Part shown: one piece after another, positions 35,479 to 43,837 of the stretch
Layout: every line of letters starts with the position of its first letter
Position numbering within the stretch: the stretch's first letter is position 1
Assembly: GCF_013403875.1 (NCBI RefSeq)
Contig: NZ_JACBNX010000008.1
Span: 115,198-179,197 of the forward strand
Reading direction: 5' to 3'
Source of the DNA: Burkholderia guangdongensis
GTDB taxonomy: Bacteria > Pseudomonadota > Gammaproteobacteria > Burkholderiales > Burkholderiaceae
DNA: 64,000 nt
Position numbers and translations under genes: made by a program
Notes under the pieces: model-generated
The model's input: the letters and a program-made list of their open reading frames with translations, nothing else
Told to the model about the DNA's origin: nothing
The model's database searches: none

Positions 35479-36927
35479 TCAGAGCTTCGAGCTGCCGAGC
35501 CGGTCGAACGCGCGCGGATCGCGCCGCCTGAGCCGCGCGGCCGCGATCACGCCGACGATCGCGAACACGGGCAGCAGCGCGGTCAGCGCATACGACAGTC
35601 CCGCGCTCGCGCCGGTGAGCACCGGAAAGTTGACGACCGCGAGCACGAGCACCACGGCGAGCGCGACGCCCGCCACGAGCGGCAGCGCGCGCACGCGCCA
35701 CGCGCCGTCTTCGCGCGTGCCGTGCCGGCCGAAGAAGCGGAACACCGCGGCCGACGACAGCGCCATCAGCGCGATGATGCAGAGCGTCGCGACGTTCGTG
35801 AGCCACGAGAACAGCGTGAGCACCGGGTCCGCATGCGCGGCGATGAACGCGACGACGACGACCGCCGCGATACCGCTCTGCCACAGCGAGCCGACGTGCG
35901 GGCTGCTGTGCGCCGGATGGGTGCGGCCGAGCGATGCCGGCAGCAGCCCTTCGCGGCCCGAAGCGAAGAAGTAGCGCGACGCGGAGTTATGGAACGCGAG
36001 CAGCCCCGCATACACGCTCGTGATGAACAGCACGCTCATCGCGGCGGTCAGCGTGCCGTTCGCGTAATGGTCGGACAACGAATAGAGGAACGTCGTCGGA
36101 TCGGACAGCGCGGCGAGCGTCTTCACGATCTGCGCGCTGCCCGCGCCGATCACCATGCACCAGACCGAGAACGCGTAGAAGCCGCCGATCAGCAACACCG
36201 AGATATACGTCGCGAGCGGCACCGTGCGCTTCGGATCCTTCGCTTCCTCGCTGTAGATCGTCGTCGCCTCGAAGCCGATGAAGCTCGCGAAGCAGAACAG
36301 GAAGCCGATCGCCGGCGTGCCGCCGAGGAACACGCGCGGCGTGAACGACGACGCGTCGATTCCGTGTGCGCCGCCCGTCTTCAGGATCGCGACGTCGAGG
36401 ATCAGCACGACCACGTACTCGCCCATCACGAGGATCGACAGCACCTTCGCGGACAGGTCGATCTGCCGGTAGCCGAGCACCGCGATGCTCGCCATCGCGA
36501 CGAGCGAGCAGACCCACCACGGCACCGCGACACCCGCGTGCGCGCCGAGAAACCCGGACGCGACCGCGCCGAACATCCCGTACAGGCCGATCTGCATCGT
36601 GTTGTAGCCGAGCAGCGCGAGCAGCGCGGCGGCGCCACCGGCCGAGCCGCCGAGGCCGCGCGCGGTGAACGCGTAGAAGCCACCCGCGTTCGTGATGTGG
36701 CGCGCCATAGCGGTATAGCCGGCCGCGAACGCGAGCAGGATCACGACGGTCGCGACGAGCAGCGCGGGCGTGCCCGCGCCGTTGCCGAGCATGATCCCGA
36801 TCGGGAAGCCGCCCGCGATCGCGACGAGCGGCCCCGCCGCCGAGATGACGAAGAAGACGATGAAGCCGAGGCCGAGCGCATCCTTGCGCAGCTCGGTCGA
36901 CGGCGAGGGTTCTACCGCAACGTTCAT
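35479..36927 (-). CDS. APC-family amino acid/polyamine permease
   Basis: A 482-residue, 12-helix permease of the amino acid-polyamine-organocation superfamily. Signatures include FVISAAGPLVAIAGGFPIGIMLGNG in helix 1, AGYTAMARHITNAGGFYAFTARGLG, and FCFASFIGFEATTIYSEEAKDPKRTVPLATY after helix 6. The frame is open far upstream, but TGGAG eight bases before the ATG at 36927 and the family N-terminus set the start. It probably imports the amine oxidised by the PuuB-like enzyme or the aminotransferase. A promoter with the cluster's shared box lies about 110 bases upstream. Confidence 0.9.
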   Translation of the reverse strand: MNVAVEPSPSTELRKDALGLGFIVFFVISAAGPLVAIAGGFPIGIMLGNGAGTPALLVATVVILLAFAAGYTAMARHITNAGGFYAFTARGLGGSAGGAAALLALLGYNTMQIGLYGMFGAVASGFLGAHAGVAVPWWVCSLVAMASIAVLGYRQIDLSAKVLSILVMGEYVVVLILDVAILKTGGAHGIDASSFTPRVFLGGTPAIGFLFCFASFIGFEATTIYSEEAKDPKRTVPLATYISVLLIGGFYAFSVWCMVIGAGSAQIVKTLAALSDPTTFLYSLSDHYANGTLTAAMSVLFITSVYAGLLAFHNSASRYFFASGREGLLPASLGRTHPAHSSPHVGSLWQSGIAAVVVVAFIAAHADPVLTLFSWLTNVATLCIIALMALSSAAVFRFFGRHGTREDGAWRVRALPLVAGVALAVVLVLAVVNFPVLTGASAGLSYALTALLPVFAIVGVIAAARLRRRDPRAFDRLGSSKL

Positions 36928-37034
36928 GGGGCTCGCTCCAGTTCCGGTTTCCGGCAGGCGTTCTGACTGCCGTTCGCTTTGCGCGGCACGCGTTTCGTCG
37001 AAACGCGGCGTGCCTGTGCGAAGCCGATGCGTGC

Positions 37035-37077
37035 ATCGTAGGGAGTCACAACGAAACACGGCAGCACGAATCGGCAA
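37035..37077 (-). promoter_or_regulatory. Promoter of the permease operon with shared regulator box
   Basis: On the minus strand the box TTGCCGATTCGTGCTGCCG (37059-37077) lies 18 bases upstream of a -10 element TACGAT (37035-37040). Two other promoters in this cluster have the same box at the same distance. The -35 region is poor, which fits activator-dependent transcription. Confidence 0.65.
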
Positions 37078-37193
37078 CGTGTCGACGGGCGCGGGAAAAC
37101 CCGGGTGCGCGGATGCCCGAATGCGCGACGGCATCGCGTGCGACGAGGGCGAAACGGGAACGGAGGAAAGGAAGGAGATGCGCGCCGCGCGGC

Positions 37194-38132
37194 TCAGCTC
37201 TTGCGCTGCGTCTGCGACGGCAGCTCGCCGAACAGGTCGCGATACTCGCGGGCGAAATAGCTCAGATGCGTGAAGCCCCAGTGCGCGGCCGCGTCGCCGA
37301 TCAGCAGTTCGCCCGCGTTCGTCGAGCGCAATAGCTGACGCACCGCGTTCAGCCGGATCGAGCGCAGGTATTCGACGGGTGTCACGTTCGCGACGCGCTG
37401 AAAGCTTGTCTGCAGCGTGCGGCGGCTGCAGCGCAGATGCGTGCACAGATCGAGCACGGTCAACGGACGATCAGCGTGCTCCTGCACGAGGCGCTCGCAA
37501 CGCCTGACGATGTCGCTGTACGTGCTGTGCGTGAGATCGCGCGTGCCGCCGGCCGCGCAGTCGAGCAGCCCGAGCAGCAGGCTCACGACCTCGTCCTGAA
37601 AGCGCACGGTGCCGGTGGGATCGGCGAAGCCGGCCGGATTCCGCTCGGCCGCGTCGAGAAAGAACGCGAGACGCGCGCGCAGGTCCGCGCCTCGCTCGCC
37701 GGCAATCGGCAGCACGTTGTGCCGAAGCTGGCGCACCGCGTCGTCGCCGACCGTGAGGCCGACGAGTTCCTCCATCGTGCCGGTCGGCAGGCTCACGCCG
37801 ACGTAATGCATCGACTCGGGCGTATAGAGACGAAACTCCTCGTGCTCGCCGAGCGACATGATCGCGTAGCCGTCGACGAGCTGACCCTGAAACGTCCCCT
37901 GCATCGGCGCGTTCAGCGGCACCGCGAGCGACCAGAGCCCGTCCGGCGACACGCCCGCCTGCACGACGCGCCGGTTCGTCACTTCCCGGAAGAACTGGAA
38001 ATCGGGGCCGTTCGCCTGAAACAGCGTGCACTCGAACCGGCCAGGCGTGATCTGACGGTAGATCTGCTCCCAGCCGTTGACCGCGTGCGACAGGTCGTGT
38101 GTGTCGGCCAGCGCAGCGACCCGAAATTCCAT
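37194..38132 (-). CDS. AraC-family transcriptional regulator
   Basis: A 312-residue regulator. The C-terminal double helix-turn-helix runs from about residue 215: LTVLDLCTHLRCSRRTLQTSFQRVANVTPVEYLRSIRLNAVRQLL, then IGDAAAHWGFTHLSYFAREYRDLFGELPSQT. The N-terminal sensing domain resembles EutR-like, amine-responsive members. AGGAG six bases before ATG 38132 favours that start over 38159. It is embedded, same strand, between the aminotransferase and permease genes and is likely to control amine catabolism with the LuxR protein of the same cluster. Confidence 0.88.
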   Translation of the reverse strand: MEFRVAALADTHDLSHAVNGWEQIYRQITPGRFECTLFQANGPDFQFFREVTNRRVVQAGVSPDGLWSLAVPLNAPMQGTFQGQLVDGYAIMSLGEHEEFRLYTPESMHYVGVSLPTGTMEELVGLTVGDDAVRQLRHNVLPIAGERGADLRARLAFFLDAAERNPAGFADPTGTVRFQDEVVSLLLGLLDCAAGGTRDLTHSTYSDIVRRCERLVQEHADRPLTVLDLCTHLRCSRRTLQTSFQRVANVTPVEYLRSIRLNAVRQLLRSTNAGELLIGDAAAHWGFTHLSYFAREYRDLFGELPSQTQRKS

Positions 38133-38345
38133 CTCCCTCTCCTGCGAAACGGTGTGCATCGGACGGGCATCGAACGTGCATCGCCCCCGGCCGGACGCCG
38201 GCCGATCGTTCGGATTCCAGCCCGCCGGAGCCGGAATGCCGCCGGAATACGAACGATCAGGATAACGGCAGCACCGCCGATGCACAATTCGGCCGAACGG
38301 CTGCCCGCCGACCTACGTTTCGCTTACATTGCGGTGCGCGCCGGC

Positions 38346-39677
38346 TCACGCGCCGTCAAAGCCCGCGGCGAGCGCCGACACGAGCGCGTCGAGCTGCTCG
38401 CGCTCGATCACGAGCGGCGGGGACAGGATGATCTTCGTGCCGACCGGCCGCACGAGCGCGCCGTGTGCGCGCGCGATCTCGGCGACGCGGTTCGCGTAGC
38501 CGTCGGTCGGATCGATCGGCTCCCGCGTTGCTTTATCCTTCACGAGATCGAGCGCGATCATCAGCCCCTTGCCGCGCACGTCGCCGACCGCCGCGTAGCG
38601 CCGCGCGAACGGCCGCAGCGATTCGAGCAGATAGTCGCCCTGCGTGGCCGCGCGGCTGGCGAGATCCTCGTCGACGACGATCTTCAGGTTCGCGATCGCC
38701 GCCGCGCACGCGACCGGATGGCCCGCATACGTGTAGCCGTGCATCAGCGCGCCGGCGAAGCTCGCGTTGTTCATGAACGCCTGCTCGATCCGCTCGTTGA
38801 ACACCGTCGCGCCGAGCGGAATGTAGCCGGACGTGATCCCCTTCGCGAGGCACATGATGTCCGGCTTCACGCCCCAGCCGCGGCTGCCGAACAGGCTGCC
38901 CGAGCGGCCGAAGCCGGTGACGATCTCATCGGCGATCAGCAGCACGCCGTGCCGGTCGCACACCTCGCGGATCAGCGGCCAGTAGTTCGCCGGCGGCACG
39001 ATCACGCCGCCCGCGCCCTGCACCGGCTCCGCGATGAACGCGGCGACCGTGTCCGGCCCCTGGAACACGATCTCGCGCTCGAGCATTTCCGCGCAGATCT
39101 GCCCGAGCTTCTCCGGATCGTCGGTGAACGGGTTGCGGTATAGCCACGGCGTTTCGACGTGAAAGCAGCCCGGCAGGTTCGGCTCGTAGCTGCGGCGGAA
39201 CACCGTGTTGCCGTTCACCGACGCGCCGCCGAAGTGCGTGCCGTGATAGCCCTGCTTCAGCGAAATGAACTTCGTGCGATCGGCCTGGCCGAGCACCTTC
39301 CAGTACTGCCGCGCGAGCTTCAGCGCGGACTCGATCGCGTCCGAGCCGCCGGAACTGTAGATCACGCGCCGCATCCCTTCCGGCGCGAGCAACTCCATCA
39401 GCACGCGCGACAGCTCTTCCGCGCGCGGATGCGAGATGCCGTCGAACAGCTGGAAATATTCGAGCTCGTCGAGCTGACGGACGATCGCGTCCTTCACCTC
39501 GCGACGATTGTGGCCGATGTTCACGTTCCACAGTCCCGCAACGCCGTCGACGAGTTGCTTGCCCGCGTCGTCGAACACGTAACAGCCGTCGCCGCGCACG
39601 ATGCGGATCGGCGTGCGCTGCTGCATCTCGGCCGGATGGATCATCGGGTGCCAGAATTTCGAGGTTTCGTTTTGCAT
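38346..39677 (-). CDS. Class III aminotransferase (omega-amine/putrescine-pyruvate type)
   Basis: PLP enzyme of 443 residues that transfers an amino group from a diamine, beta-alanine or similar omega-amine to pyruvate or 2-oxoglutarate. Asp250 (LLIADE) contacts the pyridine nitrogen and Lys279 (MCLAKGITSGYIPLGA) forms the Schiff base; YSSGGSDAIESALKLAR is the phosphate-binding region. It resembles SpuC-like polyamine transaminases. It follows the aldehyde dehydrogenase gene by 48 bases, so amine to aldehyde to acid is encoded in one transcript. The exact amine is not certain. Confidence 0.9.
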   Translation of the reverse strand: MQNETSKFWHPMIHPAEMQQRTPIRIVRGDGCYVFDDAGKQLVDGVAGLWNVNIGHNRREVKDAIVRQLDELEYFQLFDGISHPRAEELSRVLMELLAPEGMRRVIYSSGGSDAIESALKLARQYWKVLGQADRTKFISLKQGYHGTHFGGASVNGNTVFRRSYEPNLPGCFHVETPWLYRNPFTDDPEKLGQICAEMLEREIVFQGPDTVAAFIAEPVQGAGGVIVPPANYWPLIREVCDRHGVLLIADEIVTGFGRSGSLFGSRGWGVKPDIMCLAKGITSGYIPLGATVFNERIEQAFMNNASFAGALMHGYTYAGHPVACAAAIANLKIVVDEDLASRAATQGDYLLESLRPFARRYAAVGDVRGKGLMIALDLVKDKATREPIDPTDGYANRVAEIARAHGALVRPVGTKIILSPPLVIEREQLDALVSALAAGFDGA

Positions 39678-39725
39678 GAGTCGTCTTCCGTGTATCGGGT
39701 CGATGAGAGGCTGCGGCGCGCGGCG

Positions 39726-41225
39726 TCAGTGCGCGATGCAGACCGACTTCGTCTCGGTGAAGCCTTCGATCGCGTGCTTGCCGAACTCGCGGCCGATGCC
39801 GGACTGCTTGTAGCCGCCGAACGGCATGCCCGGGTCGAGCGGCACGTGGCAGTTCACCCACACGGTGCCCGCGTCGATCTCCGGCACGAGGTTCATCACC
39901 GCGCGCAGGTCGTTGGTCCACAGGCTCGCGGCGAGGCCGTACGGCGTGTCGTTCGCGAGGCGCAGCGCGTCGGCCGGATCGTCGAACGGCACCAGCGCGA
40001 GCACCGGGCCGAACACTTCGTCGCGGATCAGCGCGGCGTCGTGCGGCACGTCGGCGATCACGGTCGGGCGCACGTAGTAGCCCGGCTCGTCGACGCGCGT
40101 GCCGCCCGCGAGGAAGCGCAGCCCGTCCGCCTTCGCGCGCGCGATGTGCGCCTCGACCTTGTCGCGGTGATGCGCGGACACGAGCGGGTTCACCTGCGCG
40201 GACGGATCGAGGCCCGGCCCGAGCGTCATCGCGTTCGCGACGTCGGCGAGCGCGCCGGCGATCTGCTGGTACTTGCTGCGGTGCACGTAGATGCGCGACA
40301 CCGCCGCGCACACCTGCCCCTGGTTCAGGAAGCCGCCGGCAAGCGCGCCCTGCACCGCCTGGTCGACGTCGACGTCCGCAAGCATCACGGCCGGGTTCTT
40401 GCCGCCGAGCTCGAGCGAGAAGCGCGTCATGTTCTGCACCGCCGCCGCGCCGACGAGCTTGCCGGTCGGCGTCGAGCCCGTGAACGAGATCTTGTTCACG
40501 CGCGGATGCGACGCGAGCGCGGCGCCGCATTCGCGGCCGCCCGTCACCACGTTCACGACGCCGGCCGGAATGCCGGCCTCGATCGCGAGCTCGGCGAGGC
40601 GCAGCGCGGTTAGCGGCGTTTCCGGCGACGGCTTCAGCACGATCGTGCAGCCGGCCGCGAGCGCCGGCACGAGCTTCCACACCGCGATCATCAGCGGGAA
40701 ATTCCACGGCACGATGCCGGCGACGACGCCCACCGGCTCCTTGCGCGTGAACGCGGTGTAGCGCGCGCCGGGCGGGAACGGGATCGACACGTCGAGCGTC
40801 TCGCCGGTGATCTTCGTCGCCCAGCCGGCCATGTAGCGCACGTACTCGACCGTCGCGCCGACCTCGATCGCGCGCGAGATGTTGATCGACTTGCCCTGGT
40901 TCAGCGTCTCGAGCTGCGCGAGCTCTTCCGCGTGCGCTTCGAGCACGTCCGCGAAGCGCAGCAGGATGCGCTCGCGGTCCGCCGGACGCAGCCCGCGCCA
41001 CACGCGCGCGTCGAACGCGGCGCGCGCGCTCGCGACCGCGCGGTCGACGTCGGCCGCATCCGCATCGGGCACGCTCGCGAGGATCTCGCCGGTGGCCGGG
41101 TCGAACACGTCCTGGCGGCGCGGCGAATGCGCGGGCTGCGACGCGCCGTCGATGAACAGACCGTGCTCGCGGCGCACAAACGTACGGACGGCGTCGCTGA
41201 CCGCGACCTTCGCATCTTGACTCAT
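39726..41225 (-). CDS. NAD(P)-dependent aldehyde dehydrogenase
   Basis: A 499-residue ALDH. The catalytic pair is Glu272 (FSLELGGKNP) and Cys306 (NQGQVCAAVSR); ISFTGSTPTGK is the cofactor turn and PWNFPLMIAVWK the conserved helix start. It should oxidise the aminoaldehyde made by the neighbouring aminotransferase or PuuB-like oxidase, the PuuC role. GAGAG seven bases before ATG 41225 sets the start; the open frame to 41480 has no domain content. A promoter with the shared box is about 90 bases upstream. Confidence 0.92.
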   Translation of the reverse strand: MSQDAKVAVSDAVRTFVRREHGLFIDGASQPAHSPRRQDVFDPATGEILASVPDADAADVDRAVASARAAFDARVWRGLRPADRERILLRFADVLEAHAEELAQLETLNQGKSINISRAIEVGATVEYVRYMAGWATKITGETLDVSIPFPPGARYTAFTRKEPVGVVAGIVPWNFPLMIAVWKLVPALAAGCTIVLKPSPETPLTALRLAELAIEAGIPAGVVNVVTGGRECGAALASHPRVNKISFTGSTPTGKLVGAAAVQNMTRFSLELGGKNPAVMLADVDVDQAVQGALAGGFLNQGQVCAAVSRIYVHRSKYQQIAGALADVANAMTLGPGLDPSAQVNPLVSAHHRDKVEAHIARAKADGLRFLAGGTRVDEPGYYVRPTVIADVPHDAALIRDEVFGPVLALVPFDDPADALRLANDTPYGLAASLWTNDLRAVMNLVPEIDAGTVWVNCHVPLDPGMPFGGYKQSGIGREFGKHAIEGFTETKSVCIAH

Positions 41226-41314
41226 GGCTTTGCTCTCTCGGCTGACGGGTGCGCAACGCACCCACGGTTGGTCGATCCGATCGCGCAGCGTGCGCTGCCG
41301 ATCGCGTCGGATCG

Positions 41315-41357
41315 ACTCTAAGCGGCGCCGCGCGGCGGCGTTAGCGCAAATCGGCAG
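41315..41357 (-). promoter_or_regulatory. Promoter of the aldehyde dehydrogenase-aminotransferase operon
   Basis: Minus-strand box CTGCCGATTTGCGCTAACG (41339-41357), 14 of 19 positions like the permease box, with -10 TAGAGT (41315-41320) at the identical distance. The rest of the 304-base gap to the LuxR gene shows nothing else. Confidence 0.55.
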
Positions 41358-41529
41358 CGGCTGGGGGGTTGCGGGTAAACCTGTAACGCGCGGGGAGCAG
41401 CGCACGAGCGGGCGGGCGGCGTGGTTGGCGAGCGTGGGCGGTGCGCGTGGCCGGTGTCTGCCCGCTCGTCCACGGCTCACATTGCAGCAGCATCGGGGAA
41501 GCGGACGACGGCATCGCGCGCGCCGTCCG

Positions 41530-42285
41530 TCACAGGAACAGCGCGCCGATCAGCTCGGTGCGGCTCGACACGCCGAGCTTGCGGAAGATCCGCAGCAGAT
41601 GGGTTTTCACGGTGGGCTGCGACAGGTCGAGCGCGCGCGCGATCTCCTTGTTCGACAGCCCGTCGCGCACGAGGCGCGCGATCTGCTGCTCGCGGTGCGT
41701 GAGACGCGCGCCGTCGGCCGCCGCGCGCAGCGGGCGCTCGTCGCGCAGCGCGGGCGTGAGCGCGGTCTCGAGCAGCGGCTGCACCGCGCGCGCGCGGGCG
41801 AGATCGTCGGCGGTGAACGGCTCCGCGGGCGCCATGCGCAGCAGCGAGAACGCGGCGGCCGGCCGCTCGCCGTCGCGCAGCAGCACCTCCATCACGTCGA
41901 CCACCTGATACGCGTTCAGAAAGCGCTGCCAGTAGATCGAGCCGTCGCGCACGGTGGCCGGCAGCTCGCTGTCGAGCGTCAGCACGCTGCCGCGCTGCGC
42001 GGCGAAGCGCGACGGGTGCAGCGGATCGAGCCGGCAATAACGCTGCAGATACGTGCGGTGCATCGTCTCGGCCATTCCGTACAGCTCGAAGCCGGACGGC
42101 TCCTGATCGGCGCCGATCCAGTAGAACACCGTCGCCGACGGCCGGACGAGCTGCGCGAGCGCGCTGACGGCGGCGTCGAGCGCGGCCGGCGACGCGCTCG
42201 CGTGAGCGGCGGTGCCGCACGCGCGCGTGCGGGCCGCTTCGTTGCGGGCCGCTTCGTGCGCGGCTTCGGCAAATGGGGTCGACAT
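41530..42285 (-). CDS. LuxR-family transcriptional regulator
   Basis: A 251-residue regulator with a C-terminal GerE-type helix-turn-helix (LTHREQQIARLVRDGLSNKEIARALDLSQPTVKTHLLRIFRKLGVSSRTELIGALF). The N-terminal part lacks a receiver domain and does not show the acyl-homoserine-lactone signature I would expect of a quorum-sensing receptor, so the ligand is unknown. GGGAGG five bases before ATG 42285 fixes the start. Its promoter carries the box also found before the dehydrogenase and permease genes, so it may activate all three and itself. Confidence 0.88.
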   Translation of the reverse strand: MSTPFAEAAHEAARNEAARTRACGTAAHASASPAALDAAVSALAQLVRPSATVFYWIGADQEPSGFELYGMAETMHRTYLQRYCRLDPLHPSRFAAQRGSVLTLDSELPATVRDGSIYWQRFLNAYQVVDVMEVLLRDGERPAAAFSLLRMAPAEPFTADDLARARAVQPLLETALTPALRDERPLRAAADGARLTHREQQIARLVRDGLSNKEIARALDLSQPTVKTHLLRIFRKLGVSSRTELIGALFL

Positions 42286-42317
42286 CGTGGCCTCCCGCAA
42301 GGCATGCATTCCGGCCG

Positions 42318-42360
42318 ATCGTACCGACGCGAAAAAACTGCCGGTAGCACGAATCGGCAA
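42318..42360 (-). promoter_or_regulatory. Promoter of the LuxR gene with shared regulator box
   Basis: Minus-strand box TTGCCGATTCGTGCTACCG (42342-42360), 18 of 19 identical to the permease box, with -10 TACGAT (42318-42323) at the same 18-base distance. The start codon is about 30 bases downstream. Confidence 0.65.
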
Positions 42361-42443
42361 TGCCTCGCCGGGCGACGGGCCGTGCGCGGCACCCGATGAC
42401 GGCAGTCGCGGACAAGCTCGAATCACCGGGACACATCCACACG

Positions 42444-42496
42444 GGGTATACCCTGCACTTCATTTTATTGCCACGGTCTCAAATATATCCTAGATT
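42444..42496 (+). promoter_or_regulatory. Promoter and candidate operator of the aromatic-CoA operon
   Basis: -35 TTGCCA (42468-42473), a 17-base spacer and -10 TAGATT (42491-42496) lie 36 bases before the first gene. A perfect palindrome GGGTATACCC (42444-42453) sits upstream, and its half GATACCC recurs at 42500-42506 downstream of the -10, a possible TetR-type operator pair. Confidence 0.65.
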
Positions 42497-42531
42497 ATTG
42501 ATACCCTGACATTTATCGACGAGGAGACACC

Positions 42532-43785
42532 GTGGCGAACGCGGACAAGGCAACAGTCACTGCGGGAATGCGTGGCGCAACCTGGGATGGCCGGCTCATG
42601 GCTCGCCCCTACCAGATGGTGCCGTATGCGCTTGAGACGGCGGACGGCCAGCGCACGCTCGGCTTTCTGTTCACCGCGACAGGCCGGGAAAAAACCGTCG
42701 TGTCGATCATGCACCCGAGGGAAATGGCGATCACGCACTACCTCGTACCCTTCGTGCTGGACGCCGGCTGCGCTTGCTGGGTGCAAGGGCCGCGCTCGAT
42801 CGGCAACGACCTGCGGCTGGAGCACGAGATCGCACTGCTCGACGTCGCGGCCGGCATGTCGCACTTGCGCGACCTCGGCTACGAGCGGATCGTGCTCCTC
42901 GGCAACTCCGGCGGCGCGGGGCTCTACACGTTCTACAACCAGCAGGCGCTGACGCCGCCCGACATGCGGATCGCCAGGACGCCTGCCGGGCGCCCGACCA
43001 ATCTGGGCGACGTGCCTATGCCCGCCGTCGATGGGCTGATCATGGTTTCGCCGCATCCCGGACAGGGCAAATTGCTGATGAGCGGGATCGACCCGTCGGT
43101 CACGGACGAGACCGATCCCATGCAGAGCGACGCGTCGCTCGATCCGTTCTCGAGCGCAAACGGCTTCGATGCCGAACGCGGCTGCGGGCGCTACTCGCCG
43201 GAATTCGTCGCCCGCTACCGCGCCGCTCAGGAGCAGCGGGTGGCCCGCATCGACGCCCATGCGCGCGCGCTGCTGCAACGCAAGCAGGAAGCGCGGGCGC
43301 GTGTGAAGGCCGGCACGGCCACCGCGCTCGATCGCCGGGTCGCGGCTCATGCGCCCATCTTCAACGTCTGGCGCACCGACGCGGACTTGCGCTCCTGGGA
43401 CATCAGCCTCGATCCGTCCGACCGCAAAACAGGATCGCTGTGGGGCAAGGACCCGTTCGTTTCGAACTGGGGCAGCGTCGGTTTCGGCCGGGTGGTGACG
43501 CCCGAATCGTGGCTGTCCACCTGGTCCGGGCTGTCCTCCCATGCGTCGCTGGACAAGACGCTGCCGAGCGTCACCCAGCCGACCCTGCTGATCGAGTACA
43601 CGGGCGACCAGTGCACGTTCCCATCGGACATCCGCGCGATCCACGCCGGGATTCCAAGCGCCGACAAGCGCCACATCCGCGTGCGCGGCAACCATCACGG
43701 CATGGCGTTGAGCCGGGACGAGGAACCCGGTCAGCGCGTCGCCGGGCGCCACATCGTCGAGTGGCTGCGCGAGACGATGGTCTAG
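42532..43785 (+). CDS. Alpha/beta-hydrolase, first gene of an aromatic-acid operon
   Basis: A 417-residue cytoplasmic alpha/beta hydrolase. The nucleophile elbow is GNSGG with Ser126; a late Asp in EYTGDQCTFP and His in RGNHHGMALS complete a likely triad. A helical insert near 210-280 (many Arg/Ala) forms the cap. GAGGAG five bases before the GTG at 42532 supports the start. It precedes the CoA ligase by 52 bases in an operon with a ring-cleavage dioxygenase and maleate isomerase, so it could hydrolyse the ring-opened product (for example maleylpyruvate to maleate and pyruvate) or a thioester. That role is inferred from the company it keeps. Confidence 0.8.
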   Translation: MANADKATVTAGMRGATWDGRLMARPYQMVPYALETADGQRTLGFLFTATGREKTVVSIMHPREMAITHYLVPFVLDAGCACWVQGPRSIGNDLRLEHEIALLDVAAGMSHLRDLGYERIVLLGNSGGAGLYTFYNQQALTPPDMRIARTPAGRPTNLGDVPMPAVDGLIMVSPHPGQGKLLMSGIDPSVTDETDPMQSDASLDPFSSANGFDAERGCGRYSPEFVARYRAAQEQRVARIDAHARALLQRKQEARARVKAGTATALDRRVAAHAPIFNVWRTDADLRSWDISLDPSDRKTGSLWGKDPFVSNWGSVGFGRVVTPESWLSTWSGLSSHASLDKTLPSVTQPTLLIEYTGDQCTFPSDIRAIHAGIPSADKRHIRVRGNHHGMALSRDEEPGQRVAGRHIVEWLRETMV

Positions 43786-43837
43786 GGCCACGCCCCATCG
43801 CCATCCACCACCACACCGTCACCACAGGTAGACAGAC

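Noticed and set aside
38266..38284. Possible fourth copy of the shared promoter box upstream of the AraC gene
   Set aside because: Only the GTGCTGCCG part matches and no -10 lies at the constant distance seen in the other three.
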